A stretch of DNA of 55,354 nucleotides from Brevifilum sp029548365 (GTDB lineage: Bacteria > Chloroflexota > Anaerolineae > Anaerolineales > Anaerolineaceae): assembly GCA_035376985.1 (NCBI GenBank), contig DAOSSA010000016.1:1-55354 (forward strand), written 5' to 3'. The position numbers and the translations under genes were made by a program. The notes under the pieces are model-generated. The model was not told the origin of the DNA. It made no database searches and was given only the letters and a program-made list of their open reading frames with translations. This document shows positions 9,191 to 18,155 of this stretch, in pieces. Each line of letters begins with the position of its first letter. Positions within the stretch are counted from its first letter, which is position 1.

Positions 9191-10362
9191 TTACACCACG
9201 AGACCCGCTAATTTTTCGAAATGGGAAACCATTCACGGCTGCACCGGGCAGTCGATCAGAGACCTTGCCCATTCCATTTCCCTCAACGATAGCGGGCGCT
9301 GTAAGAACACGTGCTGGATTAGATCAAGTGACCGGGATATTTCAATCGAAATTGATAAATGATCTTTTAGGTAAAACCATCTTAGCGCCCTTACTGGCAG
9401 AAATAGATAACGACAATCAAATACTTGATGTTTTACTTCCAGCACCAGCAGACGCGATCTTTTTCAAAACATCCACCGCAGACAAGGCGTCGTTGTATGA
9501 TCTCAAACCACTCGATTTGGGGGATGCAATGGTTGATCTGCCTGAGTTGAGCATATGCGGGCCGGAAAAAATTATCAAAGATAAGCCGCATCCCAGAATG
9601 CCGACCTTTTGGCGCTGGGAAAAAATCAAAGATTGGCTGGAGCACCCCGAATCCGGTACTACGTTTTGTCTCAACAAGATCGGGATCCAGGGATTGGTAC
9701 AGGAATCCCGCACGCACGTTAGCATCGATCCAGGCACGCAGGCTGCCGAGGAGGGCGCGCTGTTCCAAACCTCAGGTTTGGAATTCACACATCAGGATCG
9801 AAAAGACAGCGAGCCATATTGCTTGAGCAAGAGCAAGCAGCTTGGGTTGTTGGTACTAACCAATGCTGACATGAAAGAAGGGATTGGCCATCTGGGTGGA
9901 GAGAGCCGCACCGTTTCCTGGGTCGAAAAGGAGGCATTACCGACGCTCTTTGAGACCTGCCCCGAAGCGATCTTTGAAAAAATTATGCGTGACGGACATT
10001 GCCGCCTGATCCTGATCACGCCGGCGTATTTCGAACATGGAAACACACCTACCTGGTTACAGGATCAATTCAAAGTGACAGTTAAAGCGATCATCAACAA
10101 ACGCTACCTGGGCATCTCCGGCTGGGACTATGAGAAAAAAGCACCCAAACCTTCCAGGCGGCTGACGCCTGCTGGGAGCGTCTATTTCCTTAAGCTGCCA
10201 GATGATCCAGAACAACGTAAGGTTTTCATTGATAACACCTGGATGCACGCGATCAGTGATGACCCGGAACAGAACCGTCGCGATGGATTTGGCTTGGCGA
10301 TTTTGGGCGTGTGGGATGGGACAGACCGTAAAATGAAAATGGAGGACGATTATGGCACGTAA
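9175..10362 (+). CDS. cmr3: Type III-B effector subunit Cmr3 (Cas5 group)
   Basis: 395-aa RAMP protein that, in known Cmr complexes, caps the crRNA 5' handle together with Cas10. Diagnostic is the N-terminus WLITPRDPLIFRNGKPF, then PFPSTIAGAVRTRAG, and the glycine-rich GHLGGESRTVSWV in the second half. The start at 9175 lies inside the end of cmr2, preceded by AAGGAGG seven bases upstream; cmr1 overlaps its end by 11 bp. Length fits the family. Confidence 0.93.
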   Translation: MQKWLITPRDPLIFRNGKPFTAAPGSRSETLPIPFPSTIAGAVRTRAGLDQVTGIFQSKLINDLLGKTILAPLLAEIDNDNQILDVLLPAPADAIFFKTSTADKASLYDLKPLDLGDAMVDLPELSICGPEKIIKDKPHPRMPTFWRWEKIKDWLEHPESGTTFCLNKIGIQGLVQESRTHVSIDPGTQAAEEGALFQTSGLEFTHQDRKDSEPYCLSKSKQLGLLVLTNADMKEGIGHLGGESRTVSWVEKEALPTLFETCPEAIFEKIMRDGHCRLILITPAYFEHGNTPTWLQDQFKVTVKAIINKRYLGISGWDYEKKAPKPSRRLTPAGSVYFLKLPDDPEQRKVFIDNTWMHAISDDPEQNRRDGFGLAILGVWDGTDRKMKMEDDYGT

Positions 10363-11656
10363 ACCATCTGATGAAATACACATCCCCGATGTGGAATTTC
10401 AGCGCAAGCACGATATTATTTGCCAGGAACGGCAATACCAATTGATCACACCGCTGTATGGGGGCGGAGCTGAGACCAATCAAGCCGACCCTATTTCTGT
10501 TGTGCGCGGCACAGAAGTGCGCGGTCACCTGCGTTTTTGGTGGCGAGCAACCCAGTTGGGAAGGTTTTCTTCTTTATCTGAATTACGAAAAGCAGAAGAA
10601 CAGCTTTGGGGAAGTTCAGAAGCACCTTCATTGGTGAAGATAGCGATTCGTGACTTTTTTTATGAAAATGAAGAACATGCCTATGAAGTTAAAAAGATAG
10701 GCGGAAAGCTAAAGATTGTTCAATCAAAAAAAGTTGCAGCATATGCAGCTTTTCCCTTGCAGCCGGATAAAGAACAATCCAAGGATTCAACCTGGAAATC
10801 TGCTAAAGTTCTAATAGGGGTCAAATTTACACTGATTCTGGAATTTCCAGAAATTAATAAGAAAGAAATCTTGGATAGCCTTTGGGCGTGGGAAACATTT
10901 GGCGGAATAGGAGCCCGGACGCGTAGAGGGTTTGGAGCATTATTCTGTGTTGATAATGATGTTATTTCTAGAGAGCAGTTTGTAACTTGGCTTCGCAAAG
11001 GTTTAGAAAAGCATGTCACCGAAGTAATAAATCCAATTGAAGGCGTGCCTTATTTATCGAAAGCGCTAATAAAATATGCTTATCTTGCTTCAGACAAAGA
11101 GCCAATTCAAAGTTGGATACATATAATTGGTTTGTTGCAGAAATTTCGCCAAGAAAACGCGAGATATAAGAATAAATATGGTTTAAGCCAATGGCCCGAA
11201 GCCAATGCAATTCGCCACATATTTGAAAAAGAATTAAAATTCCCGGACGATGGTGAATCTCATCAATTAATTAAGAAATTCCCTCGGGCAAAGTTCGGTT
11301 TACCGATCAATTTCCATCTACCACATGACAAAGAAATCCCTGATGATCTTGTTCTCCTTGGAAAACAAGTGGAAGGCGACAAGTGGATTGATCGAATGGC
11401 AAGCCCCTTGATTTTACGCCCACTTAAATGTGTTGAAGGAAGCATTGGTTTGGCTGCCGTACTTCAATGGCACCATCAAAATAGCGATGAAAGCTATACG
11501 CCACCAGGTGGACTCAGGTTGAAGGGTGCGCCAGAAAATCCAGAAGTAAAAAGTGATTTGGATAGGAACGAAGCGTTAAAGCTTCCGATGCTCAAACAAA
11601 CGGATGTATTAGCTAAATTTCTAGGTTTCATAAAATCGAATGGAGGAAGAAAATAA
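10352..11656 (+). CDS. cmr1: Type III-B effector subunit Cmr1 (Cas7 group)
   Basis: 434-aa RAMP protein at the 3' end of the crRNA in Cmr complexes. Seen are the N-terminal strand with TPLYGGGAETNQADPISVVR and VRGHLRFWWRATQLG, a hallmark of Cmr1, and the glycine-rich GGIGARTRRGFGAL near residue 190. The C-terminal segment has MASPLILRPLKC. The ATG at 10352 overlaps cmr3 and has GGAGG six bases upstream. The stop overlaps the cmr4 start as TAATG. The middle part is more AT-rich than its neighbours, which is not unusual for this variable subunit. Confidence 0.92.
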   Translation: MARKPSDEIHIPDVEFQRKHDIICQERQYQLITPLYGGGAETNQADPISVVRGTEVRGHLRFWWRATQLGRFSSLSELRKAEEQLWGSSEAPSLVKIAIRDFFYENEEHAYEVKKIGGKLKIVQSKKVAAYAAFPLQPDKEQSKDSTWKSAKVLIGVKFTLILEFPEINKKEILDSLWAWETFGGIGARTRRGFGALFCVDNDVISREQFVTWLRKGLEKHVTEVINPIEGVPYLSKALIKYAYLASDKEPIQSWIHIIGLLQKFRQENARYKNKYGLSQWPEANAIRHIFEKELKFPDDGESHQLIKKFPRAKFGLPINFHLPHDKEIPDDLVLLGKQVEGDKWIDRMASPLILRPLKCVEGSIGLAAVLQWHHQNSDESYTPPGGLRLKGAPENPEVKSDLDRNEALKLPMLKQTDVLAKFLGFIKSNGGRK

Positions 11657-12525
11657 TGAAAGCAAAACTTTTATTTATCCACGCGATGTCCCCGCTGCAT
11701 GCGGGTACTGGCCAGGGCGTTGGCGTGATTGACCAGCCCATCGCTCGGGAAAAAGCAACCAATATCCCTTATCTGCCGGGCTCTTCCATTAAAGGCGTCT
11801 TTCGTGATGCCTGCCCTGGCGGCGACCGCGAAAACATCTTTGGACCTAAAAAAGATGATGCGGATGCCGGCGCCGGCTCAGTCACCTTCAACGATGGTCG
11901 GCTTCTGCTCCTGCCGGTGCGCAGCCTGTCGGGCGTTTTTGCCTGGGTGACATCACCGTTTATCCTGCATCGCCTCAAACGGGATTTACAGCAAATTGTA
12001 TTTGAGAGCGATCCACCACCCGCAGGTGTACCCTCGGTTGAGAATGAAGCTTGTTTGGTTTGTAAAGATGATTCCTCACTCAAAATCCAGCCGACAAAGG
12101 TCGTCCTTGAGGATTTACCATTGGATTGCACGTCATCAGCCGAATTGCTTGAATGGGGAGATTGGCTGGGAAATCAGCTCTTCCAGGACGATGCCTATTG
12201 GAAAGAAGTCCTGGTCGGCAAACTGTGTTTGGTTTCAGACGATGTTTTCAGTTTTCTCCTCGAGATTGGCACGCAAGTTACCGCCCGCATCAGCATTGAT
12301 GACAAGAAGAAAACTGTATCGTCGGGCGCCTTGTGGTATGAAGAGGCGCTGCCGGCTGAAACCATTTTGGCATCGCTGGTTGTGGCAACGGGGGGCAAAG
12401 CAACACCAGAAACAGTCTTCAGTTCGCTAAATAAAATAACAGAAGCCACACTTCAATTTGGCGGCAGCGCCAGCGTTGGACAGGGGTTATGCTTTACCAG
12501 GCTGGTCCCCAAGGAGGCAGCATGA
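11656..12525 (+). CDS. cmr4: Type III-B backbone subunit Cmr4 (Cas7), target-RNA nuclease
   Basis: 289-aa backbone RAMP present in several copies along the crRNA. The N-terminus LHAGTGQGVGVIDQPIARE carries Asp26 at the same position as the catalytic aspartate of characterised Cmr4 proteins, so sequence-specific cleavage of target RNA every 6 nt should be intact. LPGSSIKGVFRDA follows, and a C-terminal GGSASVGQGL loop is present. The ATG overlaps the cmr1 stop (TAATG) and the TGA overlaps the cmr5 ATG, which indicates coupled translation. Confidence 0.94.
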   Translation: MKAKLLFIHAMSPLHAGTGQGVGVIDQPIAREKATNIPYLPGSSIKGVFRDACPGGDRENIFGPKKDDADAGAGSVTFNDGRLLLLPVRSLSGVFAWVTSPFILHRLKRDLQQIVFESDPPPAGVPSVENEACLVCKDDSSLKIQPTKVVLEDLPLDCTSSAELLEWGDWLGNQLFQDDAYWKEVLVGKLCLVSDDVFSFLLEIGTQVTARISIDDKKKTVSSGALWYEEALPAETILASLVVATGGKATPETVFSSLNKITEATLQFGGSASVGQGLCFTRLVPKEAA

Positions 12526-12905
12526 TCACGTTAGAGCAACAATATGCGCGAGATATTTATCCCCTCGTCAAGGGCTATGCCAGGGCACATCCCGAGGACT
12601 CCAAAGAGCGTAAAGAATACGGCTCCATGGCGCATCGTCTGCCGATTTTGGTGCAAACAGCCGGGTTGGTGCAGGCGCTGGCATTTGTCGATGCAAAGGG
12701 CAAAAACCCACACAAAGAATTGCTGTCACACCTGGCACTGGTTGTCAATGGCTCTGGTGATATTAATGCGCTACTGAGTTTAAGCCGAGACGCTGAATTC
12801 CGGGAATATCGCTACCTTACCCAGCGGGTCAATCTTGCCCTGAGCTGGTTCAAACGCTTTGCACAGTCCGTGCTTAAGGTTGACCCTGGCACGGAAGAAG
12901 ATTAG
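12522..12905 (+). CDS. cmr5: Type III-B small subunit Cmr5 (Cas11)
   Basis: 127-aa all-alpha small subunit that lines the minor filament of the Cmr complex and contacts the crRNA-target duplex. The sequence MITLEQQYARDIYPLVK, the RLPILVQTAGLVQALAF helix and the SHLA...LSRDAEFREYRYLTQ segment are typical. The start at 12522 is chosen over the longer frame because AAGGAGG lies four bases upstream and the ATG overlaps the cmr4 stop as ATGA. Confidence 0.93.
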   Translation: MITLEQQYARDIYPLVKGYARAHPEDSKERKEYGSMAHRLPILVQTAGLVQALAFVDAKGKNPHKELLSHLALVVNGSGDINALLSLSRDAEFREYRYLTQRVNLALSWFKRFAQSVLKVDPGTEED

Positions 12906-12914
12906 AGGTGCAGT

Positions 12915-13955
12915 ATGTGTCAATCAAGAAGAACAGTCCTTGCTAATATTCAACCTGCGGAGAGTATGAACGCTGGTTTATGGCTGGATAAATATATGGA
13001 TAGAACTGAGAGAGAGCCCAATCAAATTCTGGTTGATGAAATCGTCAAGTTCGGTCAAAAAGTGTCTGGCTATGAAAAGTTTTTTGACCTGTGGAAAACA
13101 GCGCTTGAGAAGGCTGGCGTCGGGCAATTTAAGCAAGCCCATACGCTTAATCGCCTGGCGATCAACCTGGGCGCCGATAGCGTACTCGAAACTAACCTGG
13201 CTTTGCATCGCACCTACGGTGTGCCTTATATCCCTGGAAGCGCCTTAAAAGGATTGGCGGCTCATTTTGCTCATCAATATCTAAAAGACCCTGCCTGGCG
13301 TAAAGGCGGCGAGGCTCACCAGGTGGTATTTGGCGACACCAATACAGCCGGGTATATCACTTTTTTTGACGCGCTATATGTCCCCAGCAGTGGTAAAAAT
13401 GGGAAAGCCCTCTGGAAAGACGTGATCACTGTTCACCACGCTGCCTACTATCAATCTGGGGCTCAACCTCCGGCGGACTACGATAGCACCACGGTCATCC
13501 CTTTTCTCACCGCCACCGGCAGCTTTTTAATCGCCCTGGCTGGCCCCGACGAGTGGGTTGAAAAGACTTACCAGATCCTGGAGCTGGCATTGAAAGAAGA
13601 GGGCATTGGCGCAAAAACCAGCAGCGGTTATGGCAGGATGTGTTTTGAAGAGAACGTCGCTGTTGGCCCCCGCCCCAAGCCTAAAGAGCACTACGAAATA
13701 GAAAAACGTAGATTAATGGCCGAATCACCCCCAGCAGGAAGAATCAGAGGAGTTGTGATAAAGGTTATTGACAAGCCAGGTTCATCGTACGCCTTTACAA
13801 AACCTCAAGGAGGTGGTGGTGAACATTACATAAATTGTGAGGTCGTAGAAGGTGGTTATCCCCTTAAAATGGGACAGGTTTTAGAATATACTCTTGAAAA
13901 AACAGAGAAAACCTCAAATAAAGGAATCGAAGTGGTCGTCTTATTGGAGAAATAG
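12915..13955 (+). CDS. cmr6: Type III-B subunit Cmr6 (Cas7 group) with C-terminal extension
   Basis: 346-aa RAMP subunit near the crRNA 3' end. The core is clear: TYGVPYIPGSALKGLAAHFA near residues 97-116, VVFGDTNTAGYITFFDA, HHAAYYQSG, and the terminal glycine-rich GIGAKTSSGYGRM near residue 235. A ~70-residue tail follows, starting GRIRGVVIKVID and continuing through AFTKPQGGGG and KMGQVLEYTLE. This pattern resembles a small OB/cold-shock-type beta-barrel and is probably an added RNA-binding module (inference). The RBS is GAGG about six bases before the ATG. It lies 9 bp after cmr5. Confidence 0.9.
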   Translation: MCQSRRTVLANIQPAESMNAGLWLDKYMDRTEREPNQILVDEIVKFGQKVSGYEKFFDLWKTALEKAGVGQFKQAHTLNRLAINLGADSVLETNLALHRTYGVPYIPGSALKGLAAHFAHQYLKDPAWRKGGEAHQVVFGDTNTAGYITFFDALYVPSSGKNGKALWKDVITVHHAAYYQSGAQPPADYDSTTVIPFLTATGSFLIALAGPDEWVEKTYQILELALKEEGIGAKTSSGYGRMCFEENVAVGPRPKPKEHYEIEKRRLMAESPPAGRIRGVVIKVIDKPGSSYAFTKPQGGGGEHYINCEVVEGGYPLKMGQVLEYTLEKTEKTSNKGIEVVVLLEK

Positions 13956-13964
13956 AAGAGTATC

Positions 13965-15212
13965 ATGAAAAAAATCATCACCTTTCTCGGAAAGTATCCT
14001 AAAGAAACCCGCTATTCATTTGATGGACAGGTGTTTACCGGCCGGGTGTTTGCCGAGGCTTTGCACCAGCACGCTGCTTATGACCGCATGCTGGTGTTTG
14101 TCACCGAAGAGGCCAGGACAACCTCCTGGCCTATCCTGGCTGAGATCAACGATGAACGGATCAAACCTGTACCCATTCCGCTGGGAAAGACTTCCGAGGA
14201 GATGTGGATTATCTTTGATAAGATCCTCGAACACGTCGATCAGGGTGACAAAGTGATTTTTGACATCACCCACGGCTTGAGGTCCACGCCCTTCATGGTG
14301 TTTTTATTTGCCGCCTTTCTTAAATTTGCCCGGGATGTTGAGATTGAAGCAATTTATTACGGAGCGTTTGAGCTCGGTGATCCGAGGGAAAACCTTCCCG
14401 CGCCGGTGATTGACCTTTCAGAATTTGTGAATATGCTCGACTGGATCACGGCTACCGATCGCTTCATCCTCACCGGGGATGGCAGCTCGCTGACCCAATT
14501 GCTCAGGGGAGAAATGCCGCCGGGCGTTCTGATGAGCAGCGACCTGGTGGCGCGTGAAATTGGGACGAGCCTGCGCAAAGCGGGCGATGGCATTGAAGCC
14601 ATGTCCCTGGCATTGCGCATGGCGCGTCCCTTTGAAGCAATGGAAGCCGGCGCCTCCATTGTGCGTGTTTTAGAAGCATCAAAAGAGCATATCACACAAA
14701 CTGCCCATCCCTTTGAAGCCCTTGTGGAAAAAATTAAATCGTCTTACGGTCAATTCGGGCTTGACCGCCCGCTGGCGCCGGAATTTGCTGAGCAAAGCCT
14801 GATCCGCCAGTTGGAGATGGTGGGTTGGTACCTGGATCATCACCAGGCCCTTCAGGGGACTTTGCTGATGCGCGAATGGCTGGTTTCAGCCTTCATGGCA
14901 ATTTGTGGAAATCATCCTTTTGATGACCGCGACCAACGTGAGCAGGTCGAAAAGCTCTTTAACGATGCCGCCAATATGCTGATACAAAATGGTAAAAAAG
15001 GTGTTAATAAATTCCCCTCCGATTTGTCACGCCTGCCTGACCCATTTACCGTGATCAACAGCTGGCAAAAACTGACCCAAATACGCAACGATACTGCCCA
15101 TTGTGGTCACCGTCAAAGGGCACGCAAAGCAGCCAGCCTGGTTAAAGAAGTGAACCATATTTTTAACGACCTGTGCCAGATTGCCGCGGACATATGGCCG
15201 TTGATCAAATAA
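13965..15212 (+). CDS. csx1: CARF-HEPN ribonuclease, Csx1-like (TM1812 family)
   Basis: 415-aa ancillary effector. The N-terminal CARF domain (about residues 1-160) begins ITFLGKYPKETRYSF and contains FDITHGLRSTPFMVFLFAAF, with D100 and H103 in the cOA-binding loop region, as in the TM1812/Csx1 family. The C-terminal helical domain ends with RNDTAH (R374, H379), the R-x4-H catalytic motif of HEPN RNases. By family knowledge, cyclic oligoadenylate made by Cas10 binds CARF and turns on non-specific RNA cleavage, giving dormancy or abortive defence. It follows cmr6 by 9 bp in the same operon. Confidence 0.9.
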   Translation: MKKIITFLGKYPKETRYSFDGQVFTGRVFAEALHQHAAYDRMLVFVTEEARTTSWPILAEINDERIKPVPIPLGKTSEEMWIIFDKILEHVDQGDKVIFDITHGLRSTPFMVFLFAAFLKFARDVEIEAIYYGAFELGDPRENLPAPVIDLSEFVNMLDWITATDRFILTGDGSSLTQLLRGEMPPGVLMSSDLVAREIGTSLRKAGDGIEAMSLALRMARPFEAMEAGASIVRVLEASKEHITQTAHPFEALVEKIKSSYGQFGLDRPLAPEFAEQSLIRQLEMVGWYLDHHQALQGTLLMREWLVSAFMAICGNHPFDDRDQREQVEKLFNDAANMLIQNGKKGVNKFPSDLSRLPDPFTVINSWQKLTQIRNDTAHCGHRQRARKAASLVKEVNHIFNDLCQIAADIWPLIK

Positions 15213-15377
15213 AGATGATTAACGTGAAGTTATGCACCTGTTTCTATTAAACCACACAGGTTATCAATGATTGATTGCTGCATATTGGCAATCACAGGTA
15301 ATTGCCATTGCTAAAAAGGACTGGCGTTATTTTTTCTGAATAAAAACGTCATAACAGCTTAAAAAAGAGGTAAAACG

Positions 15378-15761
15378 ATGATCCTGATCAATTTTTCACA
15401 TCCCATAACCAAAGAACAAGAGACGAAAATTATAGCGTTAACCGGTCAAAGCATTGAAGCGATGCTAACGGTGCCTTCTCAATTCAAGCATGATCTTCCG
15501 TTTCCAGAGCAGATTACAGTTCTCATTGATTCAATTGGGTTATCTCCTGAAGATTGGCAAACCAAACCAATACTGGTCATCCCGCCTGGGTTCAGTCCAG
15601 CCGCTATGACCCTGTTGGCAGAATTACATGGTCGATTGGGGCATTTCCCAAGCATTGTTCGTATGCGTCCTGTGCCAGATAGCAATCCTCCGCGGTTTGA
15701 AGTCGCCGAAATCATTGACTTACGATCTTTACGAGATAAAGCGAGAGAGGATCGTCGATAA
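15378..15761 (+). CDS. csx15: CRISPR ancillary protein Csx15
   Basis: 127-aa small protein. The start MILINFSHPITKEQ and the end RFEVAEIIDLRSLRDKARE match the Csx15 family of type III loci. The fold is expected to be Rossmann/CARF-like. With no nuclease motif, a role in binding or clearing cyclic oligoadenylate is plausible but is inference here. The RBS is GAGG about seven bases before the ATG. It is separated from csx1 by 165 bp with no gene and is followed closely by the membrane protein. Confidence 0.8.
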   Translation: MILINFSHPITKEQETKIIALTGQSIEAMLTVPSQFKHDLPFPEQITVLIDSIGLSPEDWQTKPILVIPPGFSPAAMTLLAELHGRLGHFPSIVRMRPVPDSNPPRFEVAEIIDLRSLRDKAREDRR

Positions 15762-15784
15762 TAATTGTGGGAGAGGAGTTATCC

Positions 15785-16204
15785 ATGGAAATTTTTAGTT
15801 TTGTTGCCGATATCATTGGTATCTTCAGTGCGTTCGCGGCAGTAGCAGCTTGGGTTAACACAAAAAGAATTCAAAAGAACCATAAGCTGGAATTAGAACG
15901 TCTCAATCAAAAAATTAAGATTAGACTGATTAATCAAGAAACCTCGAACTACATTGATTTAAATGGTGAGATGCGTAGAGAAGAAATATCTCGTGCAGAG
16001 ATATTAGGCTGGATAGGTATGCTGCCTATGATTCTAGAAAAAGAACGCTCGAGATATAAACTCGAATTCACAAATACGGATGAATTTTTTACTCGGATGA
16101 ATGAAATCAGGGCAGGTTCAGGCGATATGATCTTTGAAATTGATTGTAACAAAGGTGAATTAGATCAGTTTGCTGTTGAAAAGAAGAATATGTCTAATCA
16201 TTGA
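15785..16204 (+). CDS. Small single-pass membrane protein in the type III operon
   Basis: 139-aa protein I cannot name with certainty. Residues ~4-23 (FSFVADIIGIFSAFAAVAAW) form one hydrophobic helix. A charged, coiled-coil-like stretch follows (~24-50, rich in K/E/N/Q). The soluble C-terminal domain contains REEISRAEILGWIGMLPM and FFTRMNEIRAGSGD. The ATG at 15785 has AGGAG six bases upstream; a GTG six codons earlier is less likely. Its place between csx15 and cas6 suggests an ancillary role, such as a membrane-anchored sensor or effector of the cyclic nucleotide signal (inference from position and topology). Confidence 0.7.
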   Translation: MEIFSFVADIIGIFSAFAAVAAWVNTKRIQKNHKLELERLNQKIKIRLINQETSNYIDLNGEMRREEISRAEILGWIGMLPMILEKERSRYKLEFTNTDEFFTRMNEIRAGSGDMIFEIDCNKGELDQFAVEKKNMSNH

Positions 16205-16313
16205 TAATTTTGAGTATATTTATCCATTTGACATTTATTCAAGATAGTCATCCTGCTCCAAGAGTCTGAGCATAACATTGATATTGCCTGTTTCTTTATA
16301 AACGACACTGAGA

Positions 16314-17162
16314 ATGAAAAGTCTACTCTCTTTAGTGCTGGAATTAACGCCAAAGTTTCCGGGACAAATTCAAAATAAGTCCTGGTATGGTTGGGCGTCT
16401 CAGGCAATCCTGCTGGAGGCTGTCAGGCAGGTATTTTCTCCCAAGCTCTCACAGTCCATGCACCTGGATAACCTGCGCCGGGCGTATACCGCTTCCAGCC
16501 TGTATTTCGAAGGGGAGATCAGCAGGTCGTTAGCCGCGGAACGCAGGTACTTCTTGCGCTTTACAGCACTCAATGAAGAATGTGCCCGGGCGCTCATCAG
16601 CACCACACAACCCGGGCAGCCCCTGTGTCCGGGCAGCCAGCTCAACCTTTCGGGATTGCAGATGAGGATCGTGGGAATCTATGTTCAACACCTGCAGCAT
16701 ATGCTGGCGCAGACTTCCTCATATGAATGTCTGTTTGACAGCACCGCCAGAAATGCAGCCTCGCTGAATGAGCGAATCACGTTCCGCCTGGGTTCAGCCA
16801 CATTTTTCAAAAGCACCGATACCGGCGGCTTTCAATATGAGCCAACGCCTGCGCTAGTTTTCGGCTCGCTATTTGAACGCTGGAAGTTATATTCAAGCGT
16901 GAGGGCGTCTGGCGCAGAGTTCCTGGAATATGTCGATCAATCGGTCAGTGTTGGTGACCAGGCGCTTGAACTGGCAGAGGTGGGCGGAAAATATAAGCGC
17001 CAGGGCGCCGTTGGAACGGTTACCTATATCAGCGCCGATCCGCAATCGCAGTATTGGGTATTTGCCCATGTCCTGGCTCGCTATGCGTTGTTTGCCGGTG
17101 TGGGAAAGGAGACCGCCAGCGGCTTTGGGCAATCCTGGGCTTTGTGCGATCAGGATATTTAA
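16314..17162 (+). CDS. cas6: Pre-crRNA endoribonuclease Cas6
   Basis: 282-aa RAMP protein of the Cas6 C-terminal-domain type. The start is SLLSLVLELTPKF. The diagnostic glycine-rich loop, YALFAGVGKETASGFGQ, lies close to the C-terminus. It should cut each repeat 8 nt from its 3' end, leaving the AUUGAAAC handle. Both repeat types in the window share the hairpin and handle, so one Cas6 can serve both. It sits directly before the RT and cas1. In some systems these three are fused; here they are separate neighbouring genes. The RBS is weak. Confidence 0.9.
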   Translation: MKSLLSLVLELTPKFPGQIQNKSWYGWASQAILLEAVRQVFSPKLSQSMHLDNLRRAYTASSLYFEGEISRSLAAERRYFLRFTALNEECARALISTTQPGQPLCPGSQLNLSGLQMRIVGIYVQHLQHMLAQTSSYECLFDSTARNAASLNERITFRLGSATFFKSTDTGGFQYEPTPALVFGSLFERWKLYSSVRASGAEFLEYVDQSVSVGDQALELAEVGGKYKRQGAVGTVTYISADPQSQYWVFAHVLARYALFAGVGKETASGFGQSWALCDQDI

Positions 17163-17222
17163 TCGGCAAATAGATTCGAGTTTTGCCACGGATCGGATGA
17201 CTGGCGATAAGGAGCAATACTG

Positions 17223-18155
17223 TTGCGGGAAAGATACAGATATAAGGATCGCATCCTCTCAAGGCCGAACTTAACCGCAGCCTGGGAGGATGTGCAAAGC
17301 AAGAAAGGGGCGCCTGGACCTGATGACATCAGCGTACCCCGCTGGAGGCGTAATTGGGAGGCTAATATTGAACGCCTGATTGAGCAAGTTTCAACCAACA
17401 CCTATTACCCGAACCGACCCAAGCGGATTACGGTACTTAAAAAGAATGGCAATTTCCGTGAGCTATCACTGCTCACAGTGACCGACAAGGTTCTCCAAAG
17501 AGCATTTCTAAATGTGGTTGAACCTGAATTTGAACAGCGTTTTTTAAACTGCAGTCATGGTTACCGCAAAAACCGGTCAACGGCAACAGCCATCCAGCAA
17601 TTGTTGACCAACCGGGATAAAGGCCTGGTATGGCTTCTTGATGCTGATATTCTGGGTTGTTTTGACCATATTGATCATGAAATACTCATCAACTTGTTCT
17701 CCAGAGTGATCAAAGAGCACTTTGTCATCGAACTACTGAAAAAATGGTTGCTGGCAGGCCGCAGGCATCGTCATCAAGCCGTTGGAATCCCGCAGGGCGC
17801 TGTAATCTCTCCCCTGTTGTGCAATATCTATTTACATCAACTGGATGCAAGACTGACCAGTGCCCGATGGAATTACATTCGCTATGCAGATGATTTTGTA
17901 GTCATGACGACAAGCATTGATAAAGCGCTCCAGGTAAAAACCCTGGTATCCCAGTCTCTGACAGCTTTACGCCTGGTCCTTCATCCTGAGAAGACCAACA
18001 TCGTCAGTTTTGAGCATGGGTTTACCTACCTGGGCGTTGAATTCCTAAAATCATCTTATCGTTACCTCTGGCAGAATAAAAGAATTCAAGTCAAAGGTAA
18101 AGATTTAAAAATACTTTATCGTTATATGCCCAAATTTTATTCTCGAGGAAGATGA
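17223..18155 (+). CDS. CRISPR-associated reverse transcriptase (stand-alone)
   Basis: 310-aa RT of the group II intron-like CRISPR clade. Motifs in order: KKNGNFRELSLLTVTDKVLQ (RT2), LDADILGCFDHID with D142 (motif A), GIPQGAVISPLLCNIYL (motif B), RYADDFVV with D223-D224 (motif C), LHPEKTN and TYLGVEF (D/E). The catalytic aspartates are intact. There is no maturase, endonuclease, Cas6 or Cas1 fusion. The start is TTG at 17223 with AAGGAG eight bases upstream. The stop overlaps the cas1 start (ATGA). With Cas1-Cas2 it should allow spacers to be acquired from RNA. Confidence 0.93.
   Translation: MRERYRYKDRILSRPNLTAAWEDVQSKKGAPGPDDISVPRWRRNWEANIERLIEQVSTNTYYPNRPKRITVLKKNGNFRELSLLTVTDKVLQRAFLNVVEPEFEQRFLNCSHGYRKNRSTATAIQQLLTNRDKGLVWLLDADILGCFDHIDHEILINLFSRVIKEHFVIELLKKWLLAGRRHRHQAVGIPQGAVISPLLCNIYLHQLDARLTSARWNYIRYADDFVVMTTSIDKALQVKTLVSQSLTALRLVLHPEKTNIVSFEHGFTYLGVEFLKSSYRYLWQNKRIQVKGKDLKILYRYMPKFYSRGR

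Noticed and set aside
17223..18155. Group II intron instead of a CRISPR RT
   Set aside because: No maturase or endonuclease domain and no intron RNA structure around it; the stop overlaps cas1 and the gene is flanked by cas6 and cas1.
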